From positions 317,712 to 381,711 of the forward strand of contig BLSF01000034.1 of the NCBI GenBank assembly GCA_012862575.1: a stretch of DNA of 64,000 nt, read 5' to 3'. Made by a program: the position numbers and the translations under genes. Below the pieces are notes generated by a model. The model saw only the letters and a program-made list of their open reading frames with translations. It was not told the origin of the DNA and did no database searches. Origin of the DNA: Parietichytrium sp. I65-24A. Its lineage: Eukaryota; Sar; Bigyra; Thraustochytrida; Thraustochytriidae. This document shows, piece after piece, positions 30,135 through 42,238 of this stretch. How positions within the stretch are numbered: position 1 is the stretch's first letter; the number at the start of each line of letters is the position of its first letter.

Positions 30135-33100
30135 CGTGCCGGCGTCTCTTTTCTCACTTTCAATCTAATCTGCTTCACCGCCCGCTCGACCTGCAACCAG
30201 TCTGCTGCAAGCGCAGGTGTGTCACAGATCGCTGACTGACTGTGAGTGTGAGTACGTTCACGGTCTGCCAACATCCTGACATCGCTGACACACTGTGACA
30301 CCAACTAGCAACAAGAAGTATACATCCCAATCTCCCACGCGTGGCTAACCCATTCCCAGTATTTCCAAGTACTGGTACTCGGTCAGTATAACCTCGTGCC
30401 CCGCTTTCTACGACTGCGGAGCGCGATGAACTTAGCTCCACTTAGTTGATTCGCGCAATGAGCGCACTGCCATCCACATGCATCCACCACCTCAATTGAA
30501 AAAAAACAACCAAACTCATCACAACATTACCAAAACATTACCAAAACATCTCAACTCAAAAACAGACAAAGATGGCGCGCTAGCTATGCTGAGCTAGGCT
30601 GAGCTGTTTTTCACTGAGCCAGCCCAGCCGCGCGCTATGTCTTTGCGTATTGGTGTTGGCTGGGAGGAGAAAGGAGACTGAAGAGACGCTCGCTCGGCCT
30701 GTCCCATAAGTGGCCTGCTAACCATAGAGCGGAAAGCGTTCAAGCACGCAGGCTAGGCTATAGCCGGACCGCCTGGCTTTTCGCTGACTTTGACGACGCT
30801 GAGTACGCTGAGCTCGGGATGGCGCGAGAGCTCTGAGAAGCGGGTTTCTACCGGAATGCTTTGTTTTGCCTCTCGACTGGCTGTGGTCTCTATGTTCGAC
30901 AATCACTGAATTGACCGGGAGATGGATGATGAGATTAGCAGTGATTCTCGAAAAATTAAAGTAATTCGAATTGAATGATCAAATGATACAGAGTACCTCA
31001 ACACCACTTGGAAAACACGGCCACAGTCATCCAACTGTACCAGGTACCAATGTAATCCTTTCTTCTGTTCTGAATGAAATTCTGTCAAATGTTGTTCTTT
31101 CGCTTCACTGGCAACCTTTCCGCAAGCTGTTCAACTGGAACACATAGAGACATGGACATCCCACTATCTCACTCTCTCTCGTCTCGTATTCATACTGCGC
31201 TATACTACACTACAATATACTACACGATACTACACTATACTCACAGTAGACACCGGATGGATTGGGCTCATAGTTAATGTTAACTGTTGGTCACACCAGC
31301 CACTAGGACTAATAGAGTCACTGAGAGGAAGTACTATTAGCTAGCCTAGGTTGTAGTACAGGAAGGAGAGCCATCGTCTCCTTGGTCCTATGGATTCGAT
31401 TAGAAATTAGCCGAGTGATGGAGATGTCAGTAAAAAAAGTCATTCCATCTTGAGTCGATCTCATCGATCAAAAATCTTTAAAAGTTAAAGTTAAAATGAA
31501 ATCAGTCAGTGCCAACCTGGTTTCGGGTCTCGATTGACTTGCTCCCAGTTCTGTTGACTGGTGTGGGTTGACGGTGAGTTGGAGTTGTTGCTGAATTCTG
31601 AATTCTGAATGCATTCGCAGAGGACGAATCGCGTCAACACTATCGATCAAACATGGCGCGCCAAACCTGTTGAGGGCTACAGAGGACTGGAGTTTCTCGT
31701 GGAGAGCGAGTAGATAAGCGTGCACTATTTTCAGCACCGGTCATCCCTGCTAATGAATCACATCGCGGCTGGAGGCTGGGGAGGCTGTGGAGGCTATGCT
31801 GCGGCGATTTGGCGGACTCAGCATGACTCAGCTCTGTCGAGTGGATCGGCCAAGGCGACCAATGCGACCAATGGTCGCGGTGTTCCAAATTCGTGACGCC
31901 ATGTGGCTCCAACTTGCAACATGTGTAACATGTGCCAAAAAACGTGAAAGTAATTCTTCCTGACTGAGAGCTCCGAGATCATCATGTCCATGCATGTCCA
32001 CCGCTTTTGCTGCGCCGCTTTTTTGCTGCCAGGCTTCATCGATAGCCTAAGGTTGCTGACAGTTAAAATCGAAAAGCGCGAGACTCGCGAGACCGTGTTT
32101 GACCCAGTCGATGCCGAACCCTGCGCCGCTGCTGTGAGTCAGAGCAAGCCATGTGACGAGGGACCGGGATGTGCCACAAGAGCACAACGCTTCGCTCGGT
32201 TGGTCGAACTTGGGCGGCCAAAAGCGTGGCCACGCCCGAGGTCCTTCGTCTATAGACTCTGCAGAGAGAGAGAGAGAGAAGGAGAGAGTTAGCTAGCTCT
32301 CCGGGTTCGCATGACCCACATAACCCACATGCACGCTTGTGCCGACTCCCATGTAAAGTTGCTCAACATGTGGACGGCTCTGGACTCTGGACGGCCATGG
32401 GCGCTGGAGCCTCTCGGCGATTGGTCCGCACTTTTGTATCGCGCGGATCGAATCCCGCGGAGCGAGTGTCAGCGATGTCAGCGAGGCGTGCTGTGCTGCG
32501 CTCGGCTACGCGACTATGATCGTCATAAAACGCAACGATGGCAATGATGGCAACGATGGATGTGTATTAGTGATTGTCCGAGATCGAAGTTCTCGCTGGA
32601 GCCGTGTGATTAGTTGACAGCCGCCCGTTCCGTTCGCGTTCGCATCGTGTCTGCTGTTTTGACTTTTCAACTTTTTAACTTTTGCGTCACTTTGCATCTG
32701 CCAATTGGGAACTCTGTAAAAATGTAAAACGTAAAATGTAAAAGGATGGTTGGCCTAAAAAAGTTCAGAATTCACTGTCAGGAAATTTTGCAATTTTTGC
32801 AGGAAAAGGTTCAGCTAGGCATCTTCGCATCTTCAATGCGTTCCGCACGTCCCTCCGAACAAGAGAACTATTCTCCCGATGTCCTACAACTTATATACGT
32901 GTCTTACGCGGTCCCAACCTCCTTTGACTGGTCAGGAGCAAAGCGTTCCGCACGTTCTCCCACCAAAACACCAAAACACCAAAACGACCACCAAACAACA
33001 ACGAAAGCAGCGAAACACAACGCAAAAGTACGGCACAAGTGTCCTCGCGCACCCCGCCCCACAGCAAACAGTCCCCACAGCAAACAGTCCCCACACCTAC

Positions 33101-33147
33101 GGCGAAGGAGTAAGAAAGAGAGATTGGGAGATTGAGAGATTGGGAGA
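30135..33147. other. Long divergent intergenic region
   Basis: A 3-kb spacer between the LRR gene (-) and the NOL7-like gene (+). It contains an AT-rich ACTACAC/TATACT repeat run near 31198-31247, the string GAATTCTGAATTC near 31592, and a GA run at 32264-32286. The final 70 bp before 33148 are purine-rich (GAGATTGG repeats). Short ORFs (for example 31984-32292, +) are not convincing. Confidence 0.45.
31198..31247. repeat. CTATACTACA-type imperfect tandem repeat
   Basis: Imperfect 9-11-bp units of the form (A)TACTACAC in an intergenic region. Confidence 0.7.
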
Positions 33148-33819
33148 ATGGCACGCGAAGAAGAGATCCTCTCGGACGACGAAGCGCCAGAAGAGGTGAC
33201 GCAATCCACGGCAGCAGCACTCCACCAGCAGCATGAGGACCACCTTGCTTCCGTCAGCAGCAGCAGCAAGAACAAGAACAAGAACAAGAAAAAGAACAGC
33301 AAGATGACGAAGAAGAAGCAGCAGCTGGAAGATGAAGACGAATTGGACGATGACGATTTGCTGCCGGATGAGATTCTGCAGGAAGCGGCGCGAGCAAAAG
33401 CTGAGCTGGATCAGGAAAGAGAGGATCAGCTGCTGGCCGCGAAGAAGCAGCGGAAGAATGGCAAGAAAAGTGCGGATCAAGGGCCCATAGTGATTGGAGG
33501 GTCCAAGCCAGAGGAAGGAGAGTCTGCCGCGCCGGCCATGCCAGTGGGATCAGGCACCATACAGCTGGCGGTGACAAAGTACGTGAACGGGAAGGAGGTG
33601 GTGTATTACCAGCAGATGGACCAGAACCGGTCAGAGTTCTTCAGCGAGTCGGAGGATGATGAAGACAATGAGCAGCCGGACATGGACGACTCGATTCAAA
33701 CCTTTGCCTCCGACTTCTTTCTCGGGAAGCGGCGCCAGCGAGTGCCCGCAAGAGTGCTTCAAAGACCGGGCCAACAGCAACAACAAAAGAGGCGCAAGGC
33801 TGTGGGTAATAGGGCCTGA
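33148..33819 (+). CDS. NOL7: NOL7-like nucleolar protein
   Basis: Intronless 223-aa, highly charged protein. Its N-terminus SDDEAPEEVT matches the hallmark 'DEAPEE-L/V-T' block of NOL7. A Lys/Asn-rich tract follows, then LLPDEILQEA, matching 'LLPDTILEKL' in NOL7. The C-terminal segment FASDFFLGKRRQRVPA resembles the start of the conserved NOL7/UTP16 C-terminal domain, but the remainder of that domain is replaced by a short Gln/Arg tail, so the protein is shorter than vertebrate NOL7 (257 aa). NOL7 acts in the nucleolus in early small-subunit ribosome processing. The start ATG follows a purine-rich leader. Comparison is from memory of the family, not from an alignment. Confidence 0.72.
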   Translation: MAREEEILSDDEAPEEVTQSTAAALHQQHEDHLASVSSSSKNKNKNKKKNSKMTKKKQQLEDEDELDDDDLLPDEILQEAARAKAELDQEREDQLLAAKKQRKNGKKSADQGPIVIGGSKPEEGESAAPAMPVGSGTIQLAVTKYVNGKEVVYYQQMDQNRSEFFSESEDDEDNEQPDMDDSIQTFASDFFLGKRRQRVPARVLQRPGQQQQQKRRKAVGNRA

Positions 33820-34016
33820 AGAATCCGCGGTCGGCATGCATGGGCCGAAAAAAATTGTACACACAAGAGAGCGAAGAGCAAGAAACTGCCAAGAATTGGA
33901 GTAACGGAGAGCGAGAGCATGCGTGGTGTCACTGTACCGCAAACAAATTAAAGTTTTGAGACTTATATTCTGGGTCGTTCAAAAAATGGGAGAGAGTAGG
34001 CAAATACAAACGGAAA

Positions 34017-37000
34017 TTATGCCAAAGAGTTTGCGCAAATGTCAGAGAATAGATCAGCTCGCGCACTGGTCAGCTCTATTACAATGCCTCTCAAAAAGGC
34101 ATCAAGATTTGGCCCGCCTTCAGTAAATGCTGCGATTCGAGCCATTACGTTGTCTAGCTTGCTTTGCCATTCAAGCTTGGAGGTTGCCGAGGCATGAGCC
34201 GGCGGTTTCCACGAAAGAATATCTCCAGAAATATCGCAAGGCTGGGCAGCCCCTCCCGCACGGGAACTCGGTTGGGCAGCGTTAGGACGTGTTGTCGCAG
34301 CGTTCGAAGCTTGCTTCTGCTCCTCAACAGGAGCCGGTCTGTCAACCTTTTCATCGTCGCAAACGTCGGCGAATAATCTGTCTCGTAAACCATTCAACTG
34401 CTTTGAAATGCCCATTAAGAAATTCTCCAATTCAGATCCACCTGTTCGGAAGGCAGCTATCTTTGCCATCGCTTCATCGACCGCCCCTTGCCATTCAAGC
34501 TTTTGCTCAGCTGTTGCGGCACTCGGCGCTTTCCAATTTAGAATATCATTAGTTGGCGGCCGAACAATTCCCTTGCACTTTCCTCCTCTGCTCGGCGAAG
34601 AACCGGCTTCTTGAGCACGGATTGCCTGAGAGGAGCCTTCCAGCGCTTGCTTGCTCCTCCTTCTCCTCTTCTCGCTCCGGAGATTGTTGCTCGGAGATGA
34701 CGGCTCTTCCGTGGACCCAGTGCTCTCGAGATTTATGGTGCATGGAGGGCCAAAAATTCTGCGGCGCTCTCCACGCATATCCGCGGCAAGCAGAGATTCC
34801 ATCACCTTGCGCTTGTCAGGAGATGCGTTGGCAATCTTTACAAGCCCCCCACGCACCAAAGCTGCCCACTCGCGAACCTGCACGGTGGTCACCCTAAGGT
34901 CTGCAGGTGGCGCCCACAAATGGGCTCGATCGTTCTCATTATAGTCGAGGCACCCATCGGTGTGCGAGCTGAGATCTTTTTTCACCTCCGGTTTAGTAGC
35001 CGAAAGCATTTGGTCAGATGCATTTTCTATCCATCGACTCATTAGATACTTTGTCACCACAGCATCCTGCTTATCAGACAAGCTGGAAGGAAATGCGATC
35101 AGCTCTCCAATCCCGCCATTGAACTCGCCGCAAGCGCCATTTGTCCCGCCAAGGGAAAGAAACTGGTTGACCGAAAACATGGCGTCATGGCCGGAACCCA
35201 CCACTTCAAAACTGCCATTGTCATATGCTAGCTCGATTCCCAAGCCTCCAAGACGGAACTTGAGCAAGCGGAACGACTCCTCCTCTTTAGCTTCTAGAAT
35301 TCGGCCTCCGCCTTTCTCTGGAGTGTATCTGTGGGACTTTGTCTTTCCAGGCTTCGCCTTTTTGGGAGCAAGAAACCCGTGTCGTGATTTAAAGGTAGGA
35401 TACTCGTTATCGAAGAGAAATCCCCCGTTCGGAAAATGGCCAAACACTCTCTCTGGAACTCCACGAACGCTATGAGGCTTGACAACCAAATAAAGCGTCA
35501 TTGGGGATGCCAAGCTTAGATCAGATGTCACCATGGAGCACCCGAATTGGACATATTGCAAGCATTCTGAGCGCTCCGTTTGGACCAGCTTTGGCTGTGC
35601 GTTTGCGTGATTAAACTTGACCTCATGCTCCAACTGCGGAGAGACTGTGAATATGGTGTTTGCTCCGGGGCTCACTCCAGACCAGCTCTGCACCTCATTT
35701 CCGTTCACGGTTTCTACACCGTTTTCAGCTCGTAGCCACAGCTGTGGCCCAACAGAGTCCATCAAATTGAGGACCTCCGAACTGGCGGCCATGTGACCCA
35801 GTTCACATTGGCTTGCTTCACTGTCACTTGTGTCGTCCTCCAACTCCATTGTATCTTCGTCCACAGTGGCCTCGAAGCTTGGCATTTCGACTGAAACGTC
35901 TTTCCACCACTTTTCTTCCAGATAAGAAATGTAGTCATCTATTTCTGTGTCGCTGAGCACCCGGGAGAACATCATCACCTCTCCAATAGACCCGCGAAAG
36001 CCGCACCCGCCGTCGACACCACCAATGGTAAGCTTGGAGGTTAGCGATAGGTGGACTGGCGACGTAGACACTACACGAAACGGATCGCGATTAAGACCTA
36101 TTGACACACCCCTGCGACCGTCCAGCTTATATTTAAGCAGGACTAACCCGTGCGAAGACAAGATATGCGTGTTATGAGCAATATGCTCCACTCGAAGTTC
36201 CTTTTTGGCAAAGAAGCTTGGAGATCCATCAGCGAATCGAAATTGTCCATCGGGATAATGCCCAAAAAATCGCTGGCCCTGTGCGTTCCAATTTGAACAG
36301 CAAAACAAAACACTAATTAGTGGCACATTACTTTTTGCAAGTTGAACGGCGACACCAAGCACTTACTCGAGCATCTCGACCAAATTTGAGCTTCTCTGGG
36401 CCAAGGACCATCAACAACGTCATCTCTTCCTGAAGTTTTGCCTCTGCACTTTCTAGAGCACATGGGAATTCAACGAGTGGGAGTTTCGGAATTTTTCCAA
36501 AGTTCAGAACTGGCTCGCCGTTCTCAGTTGCGTGGTCCTGGAATTTACAAACGAAGGACACACATTAGCTTCGCATTGCTTCCTTGACACACCAAGAATT
36601 GACTAAACTTACCTCATGTCCGAAGACTTCGTGGGTGTGCTTGTTTGTTCCCGTAGGCACAAAAGCTGCATGACTTCCGTGTTTGGACCCATCTACCCAC
36701 TTGGCCACGACGACGTTTTCCAGCTCCTGCCTGGTCTCTACACCACTGTCCGCCCGAAGCCAGATATATAAACTCTTGTCCGCTTCGATCTTTTCAATGT
36801 ACTGAGAATGTGCAGCGCTCTTTAAACTGACATCGTTCTCCACGGGTTCTGGGCTTTGCTCCAGCTCCGTTTCTACATTATGAACGTCAAGCACATCGAT
36901 TTTTGGAATAGTCGGAGACGGGGTTGGAGCGGAGGAGTCTTCGGAGAACGGAAGCGTGTCCTCTCCCCTCAGCTTTTCGAAACACTTTTCCGCGCAAAAC

Positions 37001-37449
37001 AGTGCCGCTTCTTCGTGGATCGCCGATCCTGGCCGATGGTGTGTTCTCCGTAGGCACTTTTCAACGCAGTTGTCATTAGCATTGAAGAAAGGATTTCTTT
37101 CCGCGAATTGGTCCCAAAGCCCACTTATATCATCAGTGCCAACAGCGCCATTCAAATACATCACGGCAAATACAACGCAGCTGCCAAGCGCAAGGGCGGT
37201 CACCAATTTGCAAGCCTTTCGGCCTGAACTTGTTTTTGGGCGCTTCGCCTTCGAAGGCGACATAGGCCACTGTCGAACCCCCATCTCCAGTGCCCCTTCG
37301 TCGAACGTCGACGGAGGTACTAACACCGAGAGACCATATGGCCCGCCTGACCTTTTCATCGTGACTCTGGCTGGCTTGATCCTCTCAAGTCGGCGTTGCT
37401 GACTGTCCGTGGGACTTGAGCTTCTGGAGTTGCACGCCGGCCGACGCAA
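34017..37449 (-). CDS. Type II membrane protein with two LamG-like domains and a triplicated W-rich C-terminal repeat
   Basis: Three exons: 37449-36613, 36537-36367 and 36278-34017. Introns of 75 and 88 bp have GTAAGT donors and CAG acceptors, and all junctions are phase 0. The product is 1089 aa if Met1 is the start. Residues 1-80 are basic, and one hydrophobic segment at 81-99 (KLVTALALGSCVVFAVMYLN) predicts a type II orientation. A Cys-rich stretch (DNCVEKCLRR, FCAEKCFEKL) follows. Two concanavalin/LamG-like units then occur at about 225-450 and 505-755; each starts with LxIWLRADSGVET or LWLRAENGVET and contains FGHYPDGQFRF or FGHFPNGGFLF, then GGxxGxCGxFxGxIGE. The last 300 residues hold three copies of a ~65-residue W-rich repeat. 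LamG-like folds bind glycans or proteins, so a surface adhesion or recognition role is likely. Residue numbers are approximate. Confidence 0.82.
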
Positions 37450-39065
37450 GCTTTCTTTCTTTCGGTCGGAGCTCTCTCTTCCCTTGCCTTGATATCCCGC
37501 CTCTTCTCAGCCATCGGCACTGCTTTTCCGTAGACAGCCTTCCGACCGTGAAATAAACTAGCATAGCCAACAAGCCCACCAGAGAGTACGGGCGTGTCTT
37601 TCGATAGACTCTTATTTTGCTTGTTGACAATGTTCTTGTTGTTGTAAATCACTCCTTTCTTAGCAGCAAGCCATTGCAGAGGGCCGACTCGCTCAAGCAC
37701 TTGAACTACGTGTAAGTCAGCCACAGGCAGCCAAGAGAAACGCAGCGCTCTTGTCGCCAAGAGCACTTCTCTCAGCGGACCAATTTGCTCTTCATTCTTG
37801 ACGCAAGACATTGACAAGGTGGCCATGTCAAATGACATCGAGTGATTGTTCTGTAAAATCAATGAGTGCAAGCAATGCAAAACAATTCCAGGTGATGGCA
37901 CATACAACAACGCTCGGTTGGCCGCATCCCAATTTCCTCGCTTCACAGCTCTGCTCAGACATGTTCAGACTGTTCAGACAGACAGATACTCGGACTTTAA
38001 AACAAAAGAAGAGCACGCTTGCCCAAAAAAATTCTTCGAGCAGCTATTCCACCGCACTTCCTCGCACAAGTTGCCACTTCTTCATAACGAGCTGCACTAC
38101 TGGCGTTAAATCTTAAGCGCTCATAGAGCTACGCTGTGGACTGCTATTTACAGTGTTAGTTACTATTTGACCGTTTCGTCGCGAAACGGTAACATTTTTT
38201 TCGCCTTTGCGAACTCTTAAAGTACATAGCACTCTCGACCAAACCGCTGGTCCGAAAGTTTGTTTTTGTCATCGATAGATTCATTCATTTTCAACAGATG
38301 ACCAAAGTGTTTTTTAACGTGTCAAGCTGAGAATTTAATCAAATGAGATGAGTTGAAGAAGGAAACCAAAGCATTGCGAGCGATGGATAGCTCAAGGCGG
38401 CAACTCGAAATGTGAGCGTCGCGGATGGAGGCGTCGCAGGCGGCAGGATGGGATGTGCGACGACGAAGCATCGGGAAGGGTCTGGCGGTTGAGAAGTTGT
38501 TGTTGAATGTGTCCTTCTCACCTCTTGAAGGGCCGACCGAGTATACGTAATCACAATAGCCTGCATGAGCTTGAGAGCTGTAGCAAGTTCCGAGTCAGTC
38601 ATCGCTTTCTCCATAGCTTTTCTATTTCGTCTGCCTTTTGATTGAAATAGATAGACTGCACCACGAGCACGACGATACTTTTGTTTGTGATTGTGATTAT
38701 AATTGTATTTGTATTTGTATTCGCAGAGCTGTAGACACTCCTTGCCTTGCCGCGTAGGTGACGTGCAAGCTGTGCAATCAATGGAAAGGCTGACAAGAGA
38801 GCTGCTGCTGCTTCACAGTCAAGTGCATGGTCGCGTTTGTAAGCTTTTTAACATTCCAGTAAGCAGCAGCCCTTGCCACCATCGGGCTATTGCATTTGCC
38901 GACGGGCAGTAGGTCGCGGGGGCGAGCACTAGACGGTTGTTTTACGCAGTCCACGCTCGTGCTCGGGGAGGGCTGCGGGTTGCCCACGACGCTCAGGTCA
39001 AGAGCTAAGCTAACCAAAACGAGCGCGCCGTGCCGAAAGCGTTTAGGGTTGCGACTCACTCGAGA
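37450..39065. other. Divergent spacer
   Basis: A 1.6-kb region between divergent genes. Overlapping ORFs at 37356-37946 (-) have mixed composition and could include a 5' exon of the membrane protein, but I see no matching splice pair. No repeats of note. Confidence 0.4.
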
Positions 39066-41912
39066 ATGTCGAAACGTCAACAGAAAGGCCACCAGAGCAG
39101 CGCTGAGCTGGCTCAGATGATCTTCAAAACCGCCGCGGAAGGCAGGAAACTTGCTGAGCGGCGGAAGCGCCAAGCGCAGAAGGATGAGCCCGAGCGGGAG
39201 GCTTTTCCGTTCAGTGGATTGCCGTTTGATCTGCAGGAAATGATCTTGCGGTATCTTCCCGCGAACGAGATCGGGATGTGCTGTGCGGTGTGCAAAGGGT
39301 GGGGTCACATATACCAAGGCGCAGTGGCATCGATTTTCGCAAAGGTCGTTGGCGTCGCGAGGGGGAGGAGCAAGTTGATGCGCAGGGCAGAGCTGCAGCT
39401 TGTGCATCGCCTTCGCAATACGCACGAAAAAGAAACGGCAATCGAAACGGCTTTGTGGGCAGCATTCAACGGGTACAGTGACTATGTGTTGAGGCTCTTG
39501 AGCGACCGCAAAAGTGTCATCACAATAAATACCTCGGGGTCCTCAGACTGGGACAACGCGACTCTGCTGCACGTGGCATGCAGGCAAGGGAATGTCAAGC
39601 TCGTGCGCGAGCTCTTGGCTCTGGAGGCAGACCCTGCAGCTCTCACGAAAGGAAAGCAAACCCCGTTGATCCTTGCGGCGGAATATGGATTCCCTAATGT
39701 CGTCGACTTGTTGTTGAAAAAGTGCGGACGCGCCCTCAATCTGAACGCTCAAGACGGGACTGGAAGAACCGCGCTTTTTGTGGCATGTGAGAAGGCGCAC
39801 TACGAAGTGGTTTTGTTGCTCGTGGACTGGGCCGATATGATCCAGCAAGAAACCGGGGAGGCAGACCCTATTCTCGACCTCAATCTCGGAACTCTGGAAA
39901 AGGGAAGCCCTCTTTGCGTGGCATGCAGGATGGGGCAGTCAAAAATCGTTAAACGGTTGCTCGAGTCACCTGTCAATGTCAACGCCACCACCGAAGACAA
40001 GCGAACCGCCTTCTTTTGTGCTGTTGAGCGAGGCGCTGTGAATACGACCAAAATGCTTCTTGAAAAGCGACCTCCAATCACGTCTTCTCAGATGACCGAC
40101 TTGCTGTACCGGGCAAGACCTCATGCAGGTATGGAGGCTGCGCAGCAGCTGGCAGAAACGGAGCTCGAAATTCCGAACGTGCACCCAAGCGCGGCTGGAG
40201 TGCTCGTCGACTTTGCGTCCAACACGGGCAAGACAGCGGTCTTCGTCGCTGCCGAGCGAGGCAACGTGGAGCTCTTGAACGTCCTCATCGAAGCAAACGC
40301 AGACACCAATAAGCCAACCTTCTTGAACAAAACCCCTTTATATGCAGCCACCGAAGCTGGACACACAGAGGTGGTGAAGCTTTTGCTACAACATTGCACG
40401 CGAGAGCAGGTGTTGCATCAGACAAACTTTGGAACCACGGCCCCATTTATGGCTCAAAGAAATGGGTTCATGCAGATAAAGAATCTTCTCAGTGATTTTT
40501 GCATGGAGAAACTCACCGTGGAGAAAGCAAAGAAGCGCAAGAGTAAGAAGAAGCAGAATGATGCAATGAAACGCTTGCTCAAAAATAAGGATAAAAAGTC
40601 GGAAGGAGAGAACGACATCTCCAAGGATCAAGAAGGAAAATCGAACGAAGATGATACCGAACATATATCAGAGAATGACCGGCTTGACAAAGACATTGTT
40701 CGATCCCAACAAGCAGTTGAGGCCATGTTTGGAGAAGTGGAAGCGTTGGAGGCCAACGTTTCTTTTGCTTTCGAGCAAATTCAAAGTCAAAAACTAGCCT
40801 CGCAACCACCTCCAGATCGGATTGTAAAGGCCTCATCTGTCCCTGCAGAGGAAGACGACGCCACCGCCGCCGATGATCAGGAAGGCATTGATGATGACGG
40901 CTGTGACGAAGGCGAAGGATATGGCACGGGCAGAGGAGGAGAAGAAGAAGCTGAAGAAAACAGCGGCTCACAAGACAAGCCACTTGAAGAAGAGGGCGAT
41001 GTTCCGTTTGACCAGGGAGAAAGCGTCGAGGAGGAAGAAGAAAAGGCATTGGATCCTGATGAGTTGAGTCCAACGACCAAGTCAGACGCGGACGAAGCTC
41101 AACTGCAGGCGGATCAACAGGAGAGCGTGTCAAAGACCTTGACGCCTCACAAGCCGACAACTGAGAAGCCTTCGAGGGAAGAACTCAGGAGAGAAAGAGC
41201 TTCTTATTTCGAGCAACGGTTTCAGAAGCAAGAAAACGACATACAAGAAAAGGAATCTGAGAGCAATGATCCAGCTCGCCGAACTCGGCTGGTGCCGAAG
41301 AAAGAAAAGGACATGATGGCAGCTCGAAAGTGGTCCGAAACATTTATTGATGCGGAGGATCGTGCAGATGCAAGCATAGCTGGTGAGGCATCGCTCAACC
41401 TCAAGATGGTCCGTAGCGCCTTGTTGAGCTTTTCTTCTATCACATCCAGCTACAAAATGACGGACGATATTTTTGAAAAGTCTTTCACAGACGCCTGTCC
41501 AAAAGTGCAGCCAATATTTGATCTAATGAAAGGTCCCAAGGCTATTGCAAACGCGTGGGATGTATTCGTTGCCACCACGCTTTCGACAGACGACAAGGCT
41601 GATGACAAGCTGGGATTTTGTTTCGGCCTCTTTGACTCCAAGTCGCAAGGCGAACTGGATGAAAAGGTCGCAAAAACCATGCTCAAGTGCTGCTGCAAAG
41701 CGATCAGCAAGTTAAAAAATCAGAATAACATTGTGGAGAGCAAAGACGAGATGGATGGGATCCTCTCTGATCTCGTGCAATTCGGGGCTAAGGAAGGCTC
41801 TGCAACGAACACTATTACAAAGCCCGCATTTGTGCAGTGGGCAACTGATTCTTCGCAGGGCTCGCGAATTTTCTCTACCGTTCTCAATGAGAAGCCCTCA
41901 GCCTCGACATGA
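39066..41912 (+). CDS. F-box / ankyrin-repeat protein with C-terminal EF-hand-like module
   Basis: Single exon. Met codons at 39030 and 39066 are both in frame; I use the second (948 aa) because it begins MSKRQQKG, typical of a basic start. An F-box lies at about 42-85 (FPFSGLPFDLQEMILRYLPA, then CCAVCKGW). Ankyrin repeats cover roughly 125-500, including NATLLHVACRQGNVKLVREL, TPLILAAEYGFPNVVDLL and TAVFVAAERGNVELLNVL. A long acidic, coiled region follows. The final ~170 residues (FEKSFTDACPKVQPIFDL to VQWATDSSQGS) follow the layout of calcineurin-B/frequenin-type EF-hand proteins, but the loop DSKSQGELDEK lacks a full canonical Ca2+ ligand set. F-box proteins recruit substrates to SCF ubiquitin ligases; the ankyrins would select them. 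The EF-hand-like part suggests Ca2+ or partner control, as inference. Confidence 0.85.
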   Translation: MSKRQQKGHQSSAELAQMIFKTAAEGRKLAERRKRQAQKDEPEREAFPFSGLPFDLQEMILRYLPANEIGMCCAVCKGWGHIYQGAVASIFAKVVGVARGRSKLMRRAELQLVHRLRNTHEKETAIETALWAAFNGYSDYVLRLLSDRKSVITINTSGSSDWDNATLLHVACRQGNVKLVRELLALEADPAALTKGKQTPLILAAEYGFPNVVDLLLKKCGRALNLNAQDGTGRTALFVACEKAHYEVVLLLVDWADMIQQETGEADPILDLNLGTLEKGSPLCVACRMGQSKIVKRLLESPVNVNATTEDKRTAFFCAVERGAVNTTKMLLEKRPPITSSQMTDLLYRARPHAGMEAAQQLAETELEIPNVHPSAAGVLVDFASNTGKTAVFVAAERGNVELLNVLIEANADTNKPTFLNKTPLYAATEAGHTEVVKLLLQHCTREQVLHQTNFGTTAPFMAQRNGFMQIKNLLSDFCMEKLTVEKAKKRKSKKKQNDAMKRLLKNKDKKSEGENDISKDQEGKSNEDDTEHISENDRLDKDIVRSQQAVEAMFGEVEALEANVSFAFEQIQSQKLASQPPPDRIVKASSVPAEEDDATAADDQEGIDDDGCDEGEGYGTGRGGEEEAEENSGSQDKPLEEEGDVPFDQGESVEEEEEKALDPDELSPTTKSDADEAQLQADQQESVSKTLTPHKPTTEKPSREELRRERASYFEQRFQKQENDIQEKESESNDPARRTRLVPKKEKDMMAARKWSETFIDAEDRADASIAGEASLNLKMVRSALLSFSSITSSYKMTDDIFEKSFTDACPKVQPIFDLMKGPKAIANAWDVFVATTLSTDDKADDKLGFCFGLFDSKSQGELDEKVAKTMLKCCCKAISKLKNQNNIVESKDEMDGILSDLVQFGAKEGSATNTITKPAFVQWATDSSQGSRIFSTVLNEKPSAST

Positions 41913-42238
41913 TCGCCATACAATATAGATGACGCGCGTCGAGGTGGATTACATATATACTTTCCTTTTGTGAACATACATAAAAAGATATGAATGGTGT
42001 GAACAGTGCTTAGTTTTCGTTAAATCTGTGGAAATTTCGTCAGCTCTACCTATCCATTTACGGCGACCGAGATCGATCCAGCTCAGGCGGTACACTCATG
42101 AACACAGTCCGCCATGTTGAATTGATTCCGTATTTCATCTTGATGCATCGGTGTTGAAATATATATATATGTATACTCGTATTAGGGGTTCCACCCAGGA
42201 ACTGCTGCACACCCTCGCTCTGAGGGGAGAAATGACAA
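41913..42238. other. Convergent 3' spacer
   Basis: AT-rich gap between convergent genes; includes a TATATATATG run near 42160-42172. Nothing else seen. Confidence 0.5.

Noticed and set aside
31984-32292. Plus-strand ORF with a Cys-containing segment slightly recalling thrombospondin repeats
   Set aside because: Too short and lacks the Trp and Cys spacing of a TSP1 domain; no supporting neighbour exons.
32400-32475. tRNA-like T-arm (CGCGGATCGAATCCCGCG)
   Set aside because: No matching acceptor stem, D-arm or anticodon arm at the right distances.
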